DNA from: Flammeovirgaceae bacterium UBA5585
GTDB lineage: Bacteria > Bacteroidota > Bacteroidia > Cytophagales > Cyclobacteriaceae
NCBI GenBank assembly: GCA_002425185.1
Contig: DILT01000013.1
Span: 310,001 to 374,000 of the forward strand
DNA length: 64,000 nucleotides
Direction: 5' to 3'
Shown here: in pieces, positions 16,211 to 24,874 of the stretch
Layout of the letters: each line of letters opens with the position of its first letter
How positions within the stretch are numbered: the stretch's first letter is position 1
Position numbers and translations under genes: made by a program
Notes under the pieces: generated by a model
What the model was told of the DNA's origin: nothing
What the model saw: the letters and a program-made list of their open reading frames with translations, nothing else
Database searches by the model: none

Positions 16211-18858
16211 TGGATGTAACGAATAAAATTCCTTTGCCACATTGCACACGATTGCTGCCGTATAAATACCTGGTGGTTTTTCTTTTTATCGCGACCGGCC
16301 AGGTATGTTTTGCCCAATTTTCCGATAACTTTTCTGATGGCGACTACACCCAAAACCCCGTGTGGACTCCGGATGACCCTAACAACTGGTTGGTTGACAA
16401 CGGTCGGCTTCGTTCAAACTCCTCTGTGGCAAGTTCCTCGTTTTGGATATCAACACCATCCGCCAAAGTAACCGAAGCCCAATGGGAGTTTTTTATCAAC
16501 CTTCAGTTTAACACCTCAAGCGCCAATTATGTTGATGTTTACCTGGTTTCGGCAAACCAAAACCTGAGCGCCCCGGGCAACAACGGGTACTTTGTGCGTA
16601 TTGGCGGAACGCCCGATGAAGTCAGTCTGTATAAAATAGCTGGAGGTACGACCTCCATTCTTATTAACGGGACGGATGGCGTAACCAATTTTTCAAACAA
16701 TGTGCTGCGCATTAAAGTTGTGCGCGATGCAGCCCATGTATGGACGCTTTCGTACGATAACACCGGAACGGGTAATAATTATTTTGAAGAAACTTCGGCT
16801 ACAGACAACACCATTACTACAGGCAATTATTTTGGCATACGCATCACCCAGTCAACCTCATCGTTTTTCAACCGGCATTTCTTTGACGACTTTTATGTTG
16901 GCGATATTGTGCAGGATACCGAACCCCCCTTAATTCTTTCGGTAAATACATTAACCGTCAACGCACTTGATGTATTTTTTAATGAAAGGATTGATCCTTT
17001 TAGTGCACAAACGCCAACCAACTACTCCGTTAATAATAATGTGGGTCAGCCTCAAACCGCTCTTTTGCAACCCGATGAACGAACCGTTCGGTTAACCTTT
17101 TCCAATCCCTTTCCCAACGGTATTACCTGCCAGTTAACAGTTGCCAATGTGCAGGATGTTTCGGGCAACGCCATTACATCTGCAATTGCTGATTTTTTCT
17201 TTTTTCAATCATTGCCGGTGCAGTACAAGGATGTAATTTTTACCGAACTCTTTCCAGATCCAAATCCCGTTATCGGTTTGCCCGAAGCGGAATTTGTTGA
17301 ACTATATAACCGAAGCAACAACCCGGTTAACCTGGCGGGCTGGAAGTTTTCTGATCCATCGACAACGGCTACACTTCCAAATTTCATTTTGCAGCCGGGC
17401 GCTTACGTGATCGTTACATCAAATTCATCGGCTTCTTTGTTTTCTGCTTTTGGATCGGTTATCGGTGTTTCCAATTTTCCCACACTGAATAATAGCGGGG
17501 ATAATCTGTTACTGCGCGATGCCGGTAATGCAGTGACGGATTATGTTGATTACTCAGATGCCTGGTATAAAGACGATGACAAGCGGCAAGGTGGATGGAC
17601 GTTGGAGTTAATTGATCTTGAAAATACGTGTGCGGAAGAAGAGAATTGGGTTGCTTCGGAACACCCCACAGGCGGAACGCCCGGAAGAGAAAATTCTGTG
17701 AAAGCCTCAAAGCCGGATCTTACGGGGCCAAGACTTTTATTTGCTATTCCGGTATCATCAACTCAACTTAAAATAGGTTTTGATGAAAAACTGGAACCGG
17801 ATCTTCTGGCACCTGCAAGCTTTACGATTTCACCATCCATTGCCGTAACATCCGTTTCGTTTGCGTCTATTTATTTACGAGAACTGCTGCTGGAACTGGA
17901 TGCCCCCGTTGCAGCACAACAAACGTATTCCGTTACAGTAAACAACATTCGCGATTGCAGCGGTAACCTTGTTCAACAGGATTTTCGCACGGTGAGTTTT
18001 GGTTTTCCTGAAGAGGCACAACCGGGCGATATTGTAATTAATGAACTGCTTTTTAATCCGAGACCATTTGGTGTAGATTTTATTGAAATCCTGAATCGAT
18101 CAAACAAGTTTATTAACCTGAAGAGCTGGCAGATTGGAAATTTTGAAAATCAGCTACCAGCCAACCTAAAGGTAATTTCTAACGATGATCTTTTGTTGCC
18201 GCCTTCGGGTATTGTAGCGTTTACTACAGATCCGGCCACTATTCGTGCGCACTATCCAAAATCTTCGCAAGGCAATATGGTTCGTGTTTCTTCGCTGCCT
18301 TCTTTTCCTGATCGCGAAGGTTCAGCCAGCCTGGTAAATCCATCCGGCACCCCTATCGACAACCTGCGCTATGAGCAAAATTATCATTCTGTTTTTCTGC
18401 GCGATAAAGAAGGTGTTTCACTGGAACGCATTTATCCTGGGGGCGACAGCATGGATCGTAATAATTGGAGGTCAGCGGCTTCAACCGAGGGGTTTGCCAC
18501 ACCGGGCTATACCAACTCTAATGCGGGCAACGCACAGGCGGTTGCAGGAGAAGTAAAAATTAAACCTGAAATTTTTATTCCCTTGTATGGTCAGCCTGAC
18601 TTCACGGAAATACACTACAACTTCGATCAGGGTGGACGTGTGGCCAACATAAAAATAATTGATCAACAAGGCCGGGAAATCAGGCAACTCGCAAACAATC
18701 AAACGCTGGCAACAAGCGGTTTCTTTCGTTGGGATGGTGATCGCGATGATGGCACAAAGGCCCGACCAGGATATTACATGGTGTGGTTTGAGTTATTCGA
18801 TCACACAGGACTTGTAGAAACATACAGGAAGCGTGTAGTTATAGCCGGCCGTTACTAA
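16210..18858 (+). CDS. Secreted lamin-tail-domain (LTD) protein with Ig-like modules
   Basis: About 882 residues from ATG 16210 (a TTG at 16192 is in frame). A long N-terminal signal peptide ends near CFAQFSDNF. An N-terminal lectin/laminin-G-like region is followed by two LTD domains: the first begins KDVIFTELFPDPNPV near residue 337, the second DIVINELLFNPRPFG near 612. Big_5-like Ig modules with the phrase ISGN/VSGN-type loops precede each. The C-terminus (IKIIDQQGREIRQL, WDGDRDDGTKARPGYYMVW) is a FlgD-like/T9SS-type Ig fold. A cell-surface or secreted role is likely; the ligand is unknown. Confidence 0.85.
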   Translation: MDVTNKIPLPHCTRLLPYKYLVVFLFIATGQVCFAQFSDNFSDGDYTQNPVWTPDDPNNWLVDNGRLRSNSSVASSSFWISTPSAKVTEAQWEFFINLQFNTSSANYVDVYLVSANQNLSAPGNNGYFVRIGGTPDEVSLYKIAGGTTSILINGTDGVTNFSNNVLRIKVVRDAAHVWTLSYDNTGTGNNYFEETSATDNTITTGNYFGIRITQSTSSFFNRHFFDDFYVGDIVQDTEPPLILSVNTLTVNALDVFFNERIDPFSAQTPTNYSVNNNVGQPQTALLQPDERTVRLTFSNPFPNGITCQLTVANVQDVSGNAITSAIADFFFFQSLPVQYKDVIFTELFPDPNPVIGLPEAEFVELYNRSNNPVNLAGWKFSDPSTTATLPNFILQPGAYVIVTSNSSASLFSAFGSVIGVSNFPTLNNSGDNLLLRDAGNAVTDYVDYSDAWYKDDDKRQGGWTLELIDLENTCAEEENWVASEHPTGGTPGRENSVKASKPDLTGPRLLFAIPVSSTQLKIGFDEKLEPDLLAPASFTISPSIAVTSVSFASIYLRELLLELDAPVAAQQTYSVTVNNIRDCSGNLVQQDFRTVSFGFPEEAQPGDIVINELLFNPRPFGVDFIEILNRSNKFINLKSWQIGNFENQLPANLKVISNDDLLLPPSGIVAFTTDPATIRAHYPKSSQGNMVRVSSLPSFPDREGSASLVNPSGTPIDNLRYEQNYHSVFLRDKEGVSLERIYPGGDSMDRNNWRSAASTEGFATPGYTNSNAGNAQAVAGEVKIKPEIFIPLYGQPDFTEIHYNFDQGGRVANIKIIDQQGREIRQLANNQTLATSGFFRWDGDRDDGTKARPGYYMVWFELFDHTGLVETYRKRVVIAGRY

Positions 18859-18904
18859 AGAAAGTACCCGAAGGCGCGGATGGGAATAAACCCCCCTTTA
18901 TTTT

Positions 18905-18932
18905 TTGTTTTACCCCCCACCCTGTATTTTTG
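18905..18932 (+). promoter_or_regulatory. Candidate promoter of the DksA-like gene
   Basis: TTG at 18905-18907 and TATTTTTG at 18925-18932 with 17 bases between. The -7 box matches TAnnTTTG exactly. It lies 58 bases before the ATG at 18991. Confidence 0.45.
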
Positions 18933-18990
18933 CCCGTCCGAAACGGAGCCCCATCCGGGCGGATGCAACTTTTTAAACAGGTAAAAAATT

Positions 18991-19689
18991 ATGGCAAAAG
19001 CAAAGAAAACAGCCAAGGCAGCAAAGAAATCAACTGTTAAGGCAAAGCCTAAGGCAAAAAAGGCAACACCGCCAAAAGCAAAAAAGGCAGCTAAAAAACC
19101 TGCGCCCAAAAAGGCAGCCAAACCCGCAGCCAAAAAGCCTGTTAAAGCAGCCAAAAAAGCTGTAGCAAAACCTGTTGAAAAGAAACCGGTTGCACCAAAG
19201 CCTGCCGCAAAACCTGCAGACAGACCTGCATTACTAAATCCAACATTTTTCCCACCGCTTACCCAGCGCCCCATTGCACACAAGCCCTCAAAGAAAATTA
19301 CTGTTTCGGAAGACAAGACACGGTATTCGGATGAAGAGCTAAAAGAATTTGAAGCCCTAATCCATGAAAAGCTTGAGAAGGCCCGTGGCGAATACAAAAT
19401 TCTGAAAGAAACATTGAATCGTAATAACGATGAAGGTACCGATGCAACATCAGGTGGAAATACCAAAGTGCTGGAAGACGGTGCCGAAACTGCTGAGAAG
19501 GAAAATTTAAGTCAGCTGGCAGCGCGCCAACAAAAATATATTACCAACCTCGAGAATGCGCTGGTGCGAATTAAGAATGGCACCTACGGTATATGTTCCG
19601 TAACCGGAAAATTAATTCCGAAGGAGCGATTAATTGCCGTGCCCCACACCACGCAATCTATTGAAGCTAAAATGATGAAGAAAGACTAA
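18991..19689 (+). CDS. DksA/TraR-like regulator with N-terminal histone-H1-like tail
   Basis: 232 residues. The first 80 are almost wholly Lys/Ala/Pro (AKKPAPKKAAKP-type repeats), as in eukaryotic H1 tails and bacterial AlgP/Hc-like proteins. The C-terminal 120 residues are a DksA/TraR-like coiled coil ending GICSVTGKLIPKERLIAVPH. The four-cysteine zinc finger is reduced to one cysteine, as is usual in Bacteroidota. These proteins are thought to act at RNA polymerase through the secondary channel. The basic tail suggests nucleic-acid binding. It lies one base from scpB and is probably co-transcribed. Confidence 0.85.
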   Translation: MAKAKKTAKAAKKSTVKAKPKAKKATPPKAKKAAKKPAPKKAAKPAAKKPVKAAKKAVAKPVEKKPVAPKPAAKPADRPALLNPTFFPPLTQRPIAHKPSKKITVSEDKTRYSDEELKEFEALIHEKLEKARGEYKILKETLNRNNDEGTDATSGGNTKVLEDGAETAEKENLSQLAARQQKYITNLENALVRIKNGTYGICSVTGKLIPKERLIAVPHTTQSIEAKMMKKD

Positions 19690-19690
19690 G

Positions 19691-20275
19691 ATGGACTTTC
19701 TTCAAAACCATATTGAGGCACTTATCTTTTGTTCGCCAACCCCGGTAAAGCTGGCTGACATTAAGGCCTGTCTTTCGGAGATGTTCAATGCAGACGTACC
19801 GGAAGAAGACATCAGCAATGCCATCACCCGACTGGAGGAAAAGTTTGCATCCGATGAATTTGCGTTTCAGTTAAACAAAGCGAATGGTGGCTACCAGTTT
19901 TTAACCAAGCCGGCTTACCAGGCCAGCATTGGTATTTTGTTAAAGCAGCAATCGAAGAAGCGCCTTTCAACTTCGGCTATGGAAACGCTGGCCATCATTG
20001 CCTATAAGCAACCCATATCGAAGACAGAGGTTGAAAACATTCGCGGTGTGAACTGCGACTATGCCGTTCAGAAATTACTGGATAAAGGCTTGGTGGAAAT
20101 CAAAGGCAAGGGCGAAACCATAGGGCGCCCCATGCTCTATGGCACTTCAGCGAAGTTCATGGAATACTTTGGCATCAATGAATTGGCTGATCTGCCGGTA
20201 CCCAAAGATTTTACAACAGAGATTAATATCATCGGTGAAAGCACCGATCTAAAAGATTCCGATGCGCAAGCGTGA
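19691..20275 (+). CDS. scpB: Segregation and condensation protein ScpB
   Basis: 194 residues of tandem winged-helix type. ALIFCSPTPVKLADIKACLS opens the first domain. METLAIIAYKQPISKTEVENIRGVN is the diagnostic stretch of the second, around residues 97-121, followed by KGLVEIKGKGETIGRPMLYGT. ScpB with ScpA forms the kleisin part of SMC condensin. No scpA or smc is in the window. It overlaps the next gene by 14 bases. Its proximity to parS-like sites is suggestive, since ParB loads SMC, but 18 kb separates them. Confidence 0.95.
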   Translation: MDFLQNHIEALIFCSPTPVKLADIKACLSEMFNADVPEEDISNAITRLEEKFASDEFAFQLNKANGGYQFLTKPAYQASIGILLKQQSKKRLSTSAMETLAIIAYKQPISKTEVENIRGVNCDYAVQKLLDKGLVEIKGKGETIGRPMLYGTSAKFMEYFGINELADLPVPKDFTTEINIIGESTDLKDSDAQA

Positions 20276-21662
20276 TTCTTCCGGTCCCTCACGGGGCAAG
20301 CGAGGAGCCTCACGTCAGGAGCGCTCATCTGGCAGGCCAGCACCTTCGGGTAAGCCAAGATCATCGTCTTCACGCAGATCAGATGAAGGACCTTCCGGGA
20401 GCAAGCGAAAATTTGATAAGGACAGCAAACCTCCTTTCAAAAAATTTGATAAGGGCTCATCACCAGGGCGATCAAACGAGAGGCCATTTGAGGGCAAACC
20501 AAAATTCGGTAAACAATCTTCGTTCAGAAAATCTGACGAAGGTTCGTTTGAGGGAAAGAAGCGATTTGACAAGGACGGCCCAAAATCCTCTTTTCGAAAA
20601 TTTGATAAAGACTCTCCTGCCAGGCGTACCGGAGCAGACTCTTTTGACAAGGGAAGCAAATTCAGTAAAGATCATTCGAAGCCACCATACAAAAAATTTG
20701 ATAAGCGCTCATCCGCTGGCGAAGAATCGGGCAGAAGAACCTCCCGTGCCTTTGATAAACCTGAGGATCGTGGAGACCGCAAGAAAAAATTTACAAAATC
20801 AGGAGGAGAAGGTTTTTCTGCAAAGCCCGGAAAGACAGGCGAGGAGGGTGAATCAAAACCGCGCGGCTTTTTTAACAAGCAATCATCCGGACGGGTAAGA
20901 CCAAGAAAATATTCGGCAAAGAAAGAAGAAACACCAACAATAAACAGTCAGACCGGTAAGTACCGACTGAACCGGTACATCGCCAACAGTGGAGTTTGCT
21001 CCAGGCGCGAAGCGGATGAACTGATCAAGATGGGTTTGGTTTCGGTAAATGGAAAAGTGATTACCGAGATGGGTTTTCAGGTTGGTGCGCGTGATGAGGT
21101 GCGCTATGAAGGTCGCGTGTTGCGCGCAGAAAAACCCGTATATATTTTAATGAATAAGCCGAAAGGCTACCTCACCACCACAAAAGATCCGCAGGAGCGC
21201 AATACCGTTATGCATATTATCGGCAATGCCGTGAAAGAGCGCGTTTATCCGGTTGGCCGTTTGGATAGAAATACAACAGGGCTATTGTTGTTTACTAACG
21301 ATGGTGATTTGGCCGATAAACTTTCGCACCCCTCCTATAATGTAAAGAAGATTTACAAGGTCGAGCTTGACCGGCCGCTGGCGAAAAATGATTTTCAGAA
21401 AATTCTGGAAGGCGTTCAATTGGAAGAAGGCCGTGCCGTGGTTGATGACCTGGCGATTGTTTCAGATGATGGTAAAACCGTTGGTATTGAGTTACACATC
21501 GGCTGGAACAGAGTAGTGCGCAGAATTTTTGAAAGACTGGAATACAGTGTTATTAAACTTGATCGTTCGGTGTACGCAGGGCTTGACAAAAAAGATTTAC
21601 CACGCGGTCATTGGCGATTTTTAACACAGGAAGAAATTATCCGCTTAAAGCACTTTAAATAA
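20262..21662 (+). CDS. RluB/RsuA-family pseudouridine synthase with long FDK-rich N-terminal tail
   Basis: 466 residues, about 220 more than the enzymatic core. Residues 1-225 are low-complexity Arg/Lys/Ser/Asp/Phe with seven FDK motifs (KFDKDS, KFDKGS and variants). The S4 RNA-binding domain begins YRLNRYIANSGVCSRREADE near 227. The catalytic aspartate lies in GRLDRNTTGLLLFTNDG near residue 335. It probably makes a pseudouridine in 23S rRNA, as RluB does. The basic tail likely contacts rRNA. The start overlaps scpB by 14 bases. The stop abuts that of the convergent kinase. Confidence 0.88.
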   Translation: MRKRDSSGPSRGKRGASRQERSSGRPAPSGKPRSSSSRRSDEGPSGSKRKFDKDSKPPFKKFDKGSSPGRSNERPFEGKPKFGKQSSFRKSDEGSFEGKKRFDKDGPKSSFRKFDKDSPARRTGADSFDKGSKFSKDHSKPPYKKFDKRSSAGEESGRRTSRAFDKPEDRGDRKKKFTKSGGEGFSAKPGKTGEEGESKPRGFFNKQSSGRVRPRKYSAKKEETPTINSQTGKYRLNRYIANSGVCSRREADELIKMGLVSVNGKVITEMGFQVGARDEVRYEGRVLRAEKPVYILMNKPKGYLTTTKDPQERNTVMHIIGNAVKERVYPVGRLDRNTTGLLLFTNDGDLADKLSHPSYNVKKIYKVELDRPLAKNDFQKILEGVQLEEGRAVVDDLAIVSDDGKTVGIELHIGWNRVVRRIFERLEYSVIKLDRSVYAGLDKKDLPRGHWRFLTQEEIIRLKHFK

Positions 21663-23054
21663 TCAGGCATTAGCCAATGTTATGGTGAAGGCCGTACCTT
21701 GACCGTATTCAGATCTGACCACAATACTTCCGTTAATTTTAGACAAAGCTTCTTTTACAATGTACAGGCCGAGTCCTGTGCCTTCAACTTTTGTTTCTGC
21801 CCGGTAGAACATTTCAAAGATTTTTGGCAGGGCCTCCTTTTGAATTCCACGGCCATTATCCTCAACAAGTATTTCCACGCTTCGCCCGGTGCGTTTAAAG
21901 ACAACACGAATAATTGGTTTTGGCTGATGGATGTTGTGATACTTAACTGCATTCGAGATCAGGTTCCCCAGAATAATTTTCATCTGCGCGTAGTCCGACC
22001 GAAAAACATTGCCCTCATCTTCAACATAATCAAGATCAATGGAGGGTGCGTTTTGGTTGAACTTAACATCAGCAATGGTATCTTTTAACAGCTCATTAAA
22101 ATTGATCGGTTCAATTTTAAGATCAAGTTTTTTGCTTCGCGAAAGTTTTAAGATATCACTGATAACGGAGTCCAATCGTTTAATGCGATCTTCAATCATG
22201 CCCATGTAACGAAGGGAAGTTTCGTCTGTAAGTTCAAGGCGCGCAACGTTGGTTATGCCAAGGATGGAGGCGATGGGCGAACGCAGATCGTGTGACGTGC
22301 TGTACATAAAACTGTCCAGCTCTTTGTTTATCTTATTGAGTCGTTCACGCTCATCTTCCAGCAGCCACACCACCATGCCCAATCCGGCCAACGTAATCAG
22401 CACTAATTCTATCATGCCGAAGAAGAATGGAAACCGGAACTCTCTTCCCATGAAATTGAAGACGGCTACTGTAAAATAGTAACCATAAGTAAAACCGTAT
22501 AGAAAAAAGGCGAATACCAGAATTCGCTGACCAATACCCTTGGTAAAAACATCGCTTCGCAAAGCCATTACGCCTGCAGCTAAAAAACTTGCGGTGATAA
22601 CAAAATACCGAAGGCCTACCCGTAGCATATAGCGGTTTAAAGAACCCTCTGTTCCCGGAGTGTCATAATATGCCCAGATGGTAAGAAAGCAAACGCCTGC
22701 AATGAGGGCAGAAACCCCAAGGATAAAAGATCTTTTGAATGACTTTTTCCGAATGATTTCAGTTAATCCAACAAGCAAAAAGAAAGCGTGAAGGAAAATC
22801 CCACACTGTGAAACAAAAGAGGCAACCAGCCTTACTCCGTCATTCTTGTTGTATCCATAAAGCGTGGTGAAAGCCAATGAAAAAGCAGCCAGGGCGAAAA
22901 AGCCAAAGCTCCACGCCCAGGTTTTCATGAACGGCCGGTAGTAAACCTTGCTGAAGTACACAAAAGCAATGGCGATCACAAGACCAATGATCGACTCAGC
23001 CAGGTAAGTGGCGGCCGTGCGCGCGATTATTTCATTCGACAATCCTTCAAACAT
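21663..23054 (-). CDS. Membrane sensor histidine kinase
   Basis: 463 residues. About seven hydrophobic helices occupy residues 10-235, then a short linker LEDERERLNKINKELDSF leads into HisKA with the phospho-acceptor in STSHDLRSPIASILGIT near residue 255. The HATPase has NLISNAVKYHN (N box), VEDNGRGI (G1), FEMFYRAE (F box) and GTGLGLYIVKEAL (G2). No response regulator is adjacent, so it is an orphan. The ligand for the 7-helix sensor is unknown. Confidence 0.92.
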   Translation of the reverse strand: MFEGLSNEIIARTAATYLAESIIGLVIAIAFVYFSKVYYRPFMKTWAWSFGFFALAAFSLAFTTLYGYNKNDGVRLVASFVSQCGIFLHAFFLLVGLTEIIRKKSFKRSFILGVSALIAGVCFLTIWAYYDTPGTEGSLNRYMLRVGLRYFVITASFLAAGVMALRSDVFTKGIGQRILVFAFFLYGFTYGYYFTVAVFNFMGREFRFPFFFGMIELVLITLAGLGMVVWLLEDERERLNKINKELDSFMYSTSHDLRSPIASILGITNVARLELTDETSLRYMGMIEDRIKRLDSVISDILKLSRSKKLDLKIEPINFNELLKDTIADVKFNQNAPSIDLDYVEDEGNVFRSDYAQMKIILGNLISNAVKYHNIHQPKPIIRVVFKRTGRSVEILVEDNGRGIQKEALPKIFEMFYRAETKVEGTGLGLYIVKEALSKINGSIVVRSEYGQGTAFTITLANA

Positions 23055-23063
23055 TCGGCAAAT

Positions 23064-23369
23064 TCAGAGATGAAAATTACCCACAAATATTAGTAAATGA
23101 AGAGTATGGCAGAAATAAAGGGATTTCTGCAAACAAACGCTGCCAACCGTAGGCTGATGCTCCGTGTTTTTAAGTTTTAGTTCGAGCCCATAAGCCTCTT
23201 TTTTGTTAGGTTTTGTTGTAAGCCAAACCAGATTCCAGGGTCTGAATTTTTTCGAATAAGTAACCTTTCCGGAGTTGTGCTCCGCTATCCTCCGCACAAG
23301 ATCATCAGTATGTCCTTTGTAAAAGGATTGGTTAAGTTGGCTTTTCAGGATGTATACAAAATAGGGCAT
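23064..23369 (-). CDS. GIY-YIG nuclease-domain protein, probable frameshifted C-terminus
   Basis: 101 residues from ATG 23367-23369. The N-terminal MPYFVYILKSQLNQSFYKGH and FRPWNLVW match the small UPF0213-like GIY-YIG family. After ELKLKN the sequence turns unlike the family. The +1 frame instead reads LKTRSISLRLAAFVCRN, resembling the usual LK-xxxRxxLxAFI tail, which suggests a frameshift or sequencing error. The ATG directly follows the T-run of the tRNA-Phe terminator, so expression may be poor. It could be a decaying gene. Confidence 0.6.
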   Translation of the reverse strand: MPYFVYILKSQLNQSFYKGHTDDLVRRIAEHNSGKVTYSKKFRPWNLVWLTTKPNKKEAYGLELKLKNTEHQPTVGSVCLQKSLYFCHTLHLLIFVGNFHL

Positions 23370-23397
23370 AAAAAAACCCCAGTAAGTTACTGAGGTT
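23370..23397 (-). terminator. Intrinsic terminator after tRNA-Phe
   Basis: On the minus strand AACCTCAGTAA and TTACTGGGGTT can pair over up to 11 bases (one G-T pair; inner pairs form the loop), followed by a run of seven Ts. It starts 3 bases after the tRNA and stops just before the GIY-YIG ATG. Confidence 0.8.
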
Positions 23398-23399
23398 TG

Positions 23400-23472
23400 T
23401 GGTGACGGAGGGAATTGAACCCCCGACACAAGGATTTTCAGTCCTTTGCTCTACCAACTGAGCTACGTCACC
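23400..23472 (-). tRNA. tRNA-Phe (anticodon GAA)
   Basis: The minus strand folds as a cloverleaf: acceptor GGTGACG pairs with CGTCACC plus discriminator A. The D arm is GCTCAGTTGGTAGAGC, the anticodon arm GGACTGAAAATCC with anticodon GAA, and the T arm GGGGGTTCAATTCCCTC. The 3' CCA is not encoded. It is single, with its own promoter and terminator. Confidence 0.97.
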
Positions 23473-23508
23473 GGGATAAATCTGCTCCTGAGTGTTATTC
23501 AGGGGGCA

Positions 23509-23540
23509 CAAAAGTATGTATTTTTAGACTCGGTGCAAAA
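23509..23540 (-). promoter_or_regulatory. tRNA-Phe promoter
   Basis: On the minus strand TTTTG (23536-23540), 19 bases, then TACTTTTG (23509-23516). Both match Bacteroidota -33 and -7 elements exactly, and the box lies 36 bases ahead of the tRNA. Confidence 0.6.
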
Positions 23541-23548
23541 CCGGGCCG

Positions 23549-23556
23549 TATTTTTG
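23549..23556 (+). promoter_or_regulatory. -7 box of the Fe-S protein operon
   Basis: TATTTTTG, an exact TAnnTTTG match, 32 bases before the ATG at 23589. No convincing -33 TTTG is seen. Confidence 0.4.
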
Positions 23557-23588
23557 GATTTAAGGATTTTGGGAATTAACTATCACGC

Positions 23589-24872
23589 ATGATTCAACAG
23601 GTAGTATTTGCAATCGTTCTGCTGGGCTTCTCCTACTTTATTGCGAGGCGGATTGGCCCGATTAGTAAGGGCATTCAACTGGGCAAACAAACCCCGCTAA
23701 CAGGCGACTCTTCAGCGCGCTGGAAAAACGTATTGCTTATCGCCTTTGGGCAGAAGAAAATGTTTAAACGACTGGTGCCGGCTGTGCTGCATTTTTTCAT
23801 TTATGCCGGTTTTCTCATCATCAACCTGGAGGTGTTGGAGTTTATAATTGACGGACTGGCCGGAACGCACCGCTTTTTTGCACCTTTTTTAGGTTCAATC
23901 TACCCGGTGTTAATGAATGTGTTTGAATTTCTGGCGGTGGCCGTTTTGTTGTCGTGCGTATTCTTCCTCATCCGAAGAAATGTGTTAAAAATTCCACGGT
24001 TCTGGTCGGCTGAGATGACAAGCTGGCCACGATTGGATGCCAACACCATTCTTGTGGTAGAGATTGTGCTCATGCTGGCCATCCTAACCATGAACGCAAC
24101 GGATCAACTGCTGCAATCCCGCGATGCGCACTACACGGCAACGGGTTCGCTTTTCTTTAGCAGTTTTCTGATGCCGGTTTTTGAAAATCTGGAAACAGGT
24201 TCATTGATAGTAATCGAGCGCTTTGCCTGGTGGTTTCACATTGTAGGCATACTCGGTTTTGCACTGTATGTAACCTACTCCAAGCACCTGCATATTTTCA
24301 TGGCGTTTCCCAATACATATTATGCACGCCTGGAACCAAAAGGTCAGATTCACAACATGCCTGTGGTAACACAGGAAGTTAAATCGATGTTGGGTTTGGC
24401 GGAAGCTTCAACACCAACAGAGCCCGGCCGCTTCGGAGCAAAAGATGTTAACGATTTAGCGCGCATAAACTTAATAGCTGCTTTTGCCTGTACGGAATGC
24501 GGGCGGTGCACTTCGGAGTGCCCGGCTAATCTTACCGGCAAGAAACTTTCGCCACGCAAGATCATGATGGACACACGCGACCGCGTGGAGGAAGTGATGA
24601 AAAATGACGGCAAACTGGATGATGGAAAATCCTTACTGGGCGATTACATTACCAAAGAAGAAATTAACGCGTGCACCAGTTGCAATGCCTGCGTGGAAGC
24701 GTGCCCGGTTATGATTAATCCGTTGGATATAATTCTGGAGTTAAGGCGATATGTAGCGATGGAAGAATCCGGATCGCCCGCATCGTGGAATTCGATGTTT
24801 CAAAACATTGAAACCAATTTTGCACCTTGGAAATTTTCACCCAGCGACAGGTTTAACTGGGCTAAAGATTAG
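23589..24872 (+). CDS. Membrane-bound 4Fe-4S ferredoxin-type reductase subunit (HdrC/LldF-like)
   Basis: 427 residues. Several hydrophobic helices fill residues 1-240 (nitrate-reductase-gamma-like). Two 4Fe-4S clusters follow: CTECGRCTSECP near 302 and CTSCNACVEACP near 363. With the CCG-domain protein two genes downstream it makes a two-part redox module like heterodisulfide reductase HdrCB or glycolate/lactate oxidase Fe-S subunits. The electron donor is unknown. It is likely in the inner membrane, passing electrons to or from quinone. A DUF1569 gene starts 2 bases after its stop. Confidence 0.88.
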   Translation: MIQQVVFAIVLLGFSYFIARRIGPISKGIQLGKQTPLTGDSSARWKNVLLIAFGQKKMFKRLVPAVLHFFIYAGFLIINLEVLEFIIDGLAGTHRFFAPFLGSIYPVLMNVFEFLAVAVLLSCVFFLIRRNVLKIPRFWSAEMTSWPRLDANTILVVEIVLMLAILTMNATDQLLQSRDAHYTATGSLFFSSFLMPVFENLETGSLIVIERFAWWFHIVGILGFALYVTYSKHLHIFMAFPNTYYARLEPKGQIHNMPVVTQEVKSMLGLAEASTPTEPGRFGAKDVNDLARINLIAAFACTECGRCTSECPANLTGKKLSPRKIMMDTRDRVEEVMKNDGKLDDGKSLLGDYITKEEINACTSCNACVEACPVMINPLDIILELRRYVAMEESGSPASWNSMFQNIETNFAPWKFSPSDRFNWAKD

Positions 24873-24874
24873 TC

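Noticed and set aside
18855..19466. 203-aa Phe/Ala/Gly-rich frame on the minus strand
   Set aside because: Antisense shadow of the Lys/Ala-rich tail of the DksA-like gene; the low-complexity composition arises from reading AAG/GCA codons backwards.
20272..20898. 208-aa plus-strand frame in another register of the pseudouridine-synthase gene
   Set aside because: Out-of-frame reading of the repeat tail; the correct frame carries the FDK repeats and continues into the S4 and catalytic domains.
23370..23429. 20-residue N-terminal extension of the GIY-YIG frame
   Set aside because: It would be translated from tRNA-Phe and its terminator; the ATG at 23367-23369 matches the family start.
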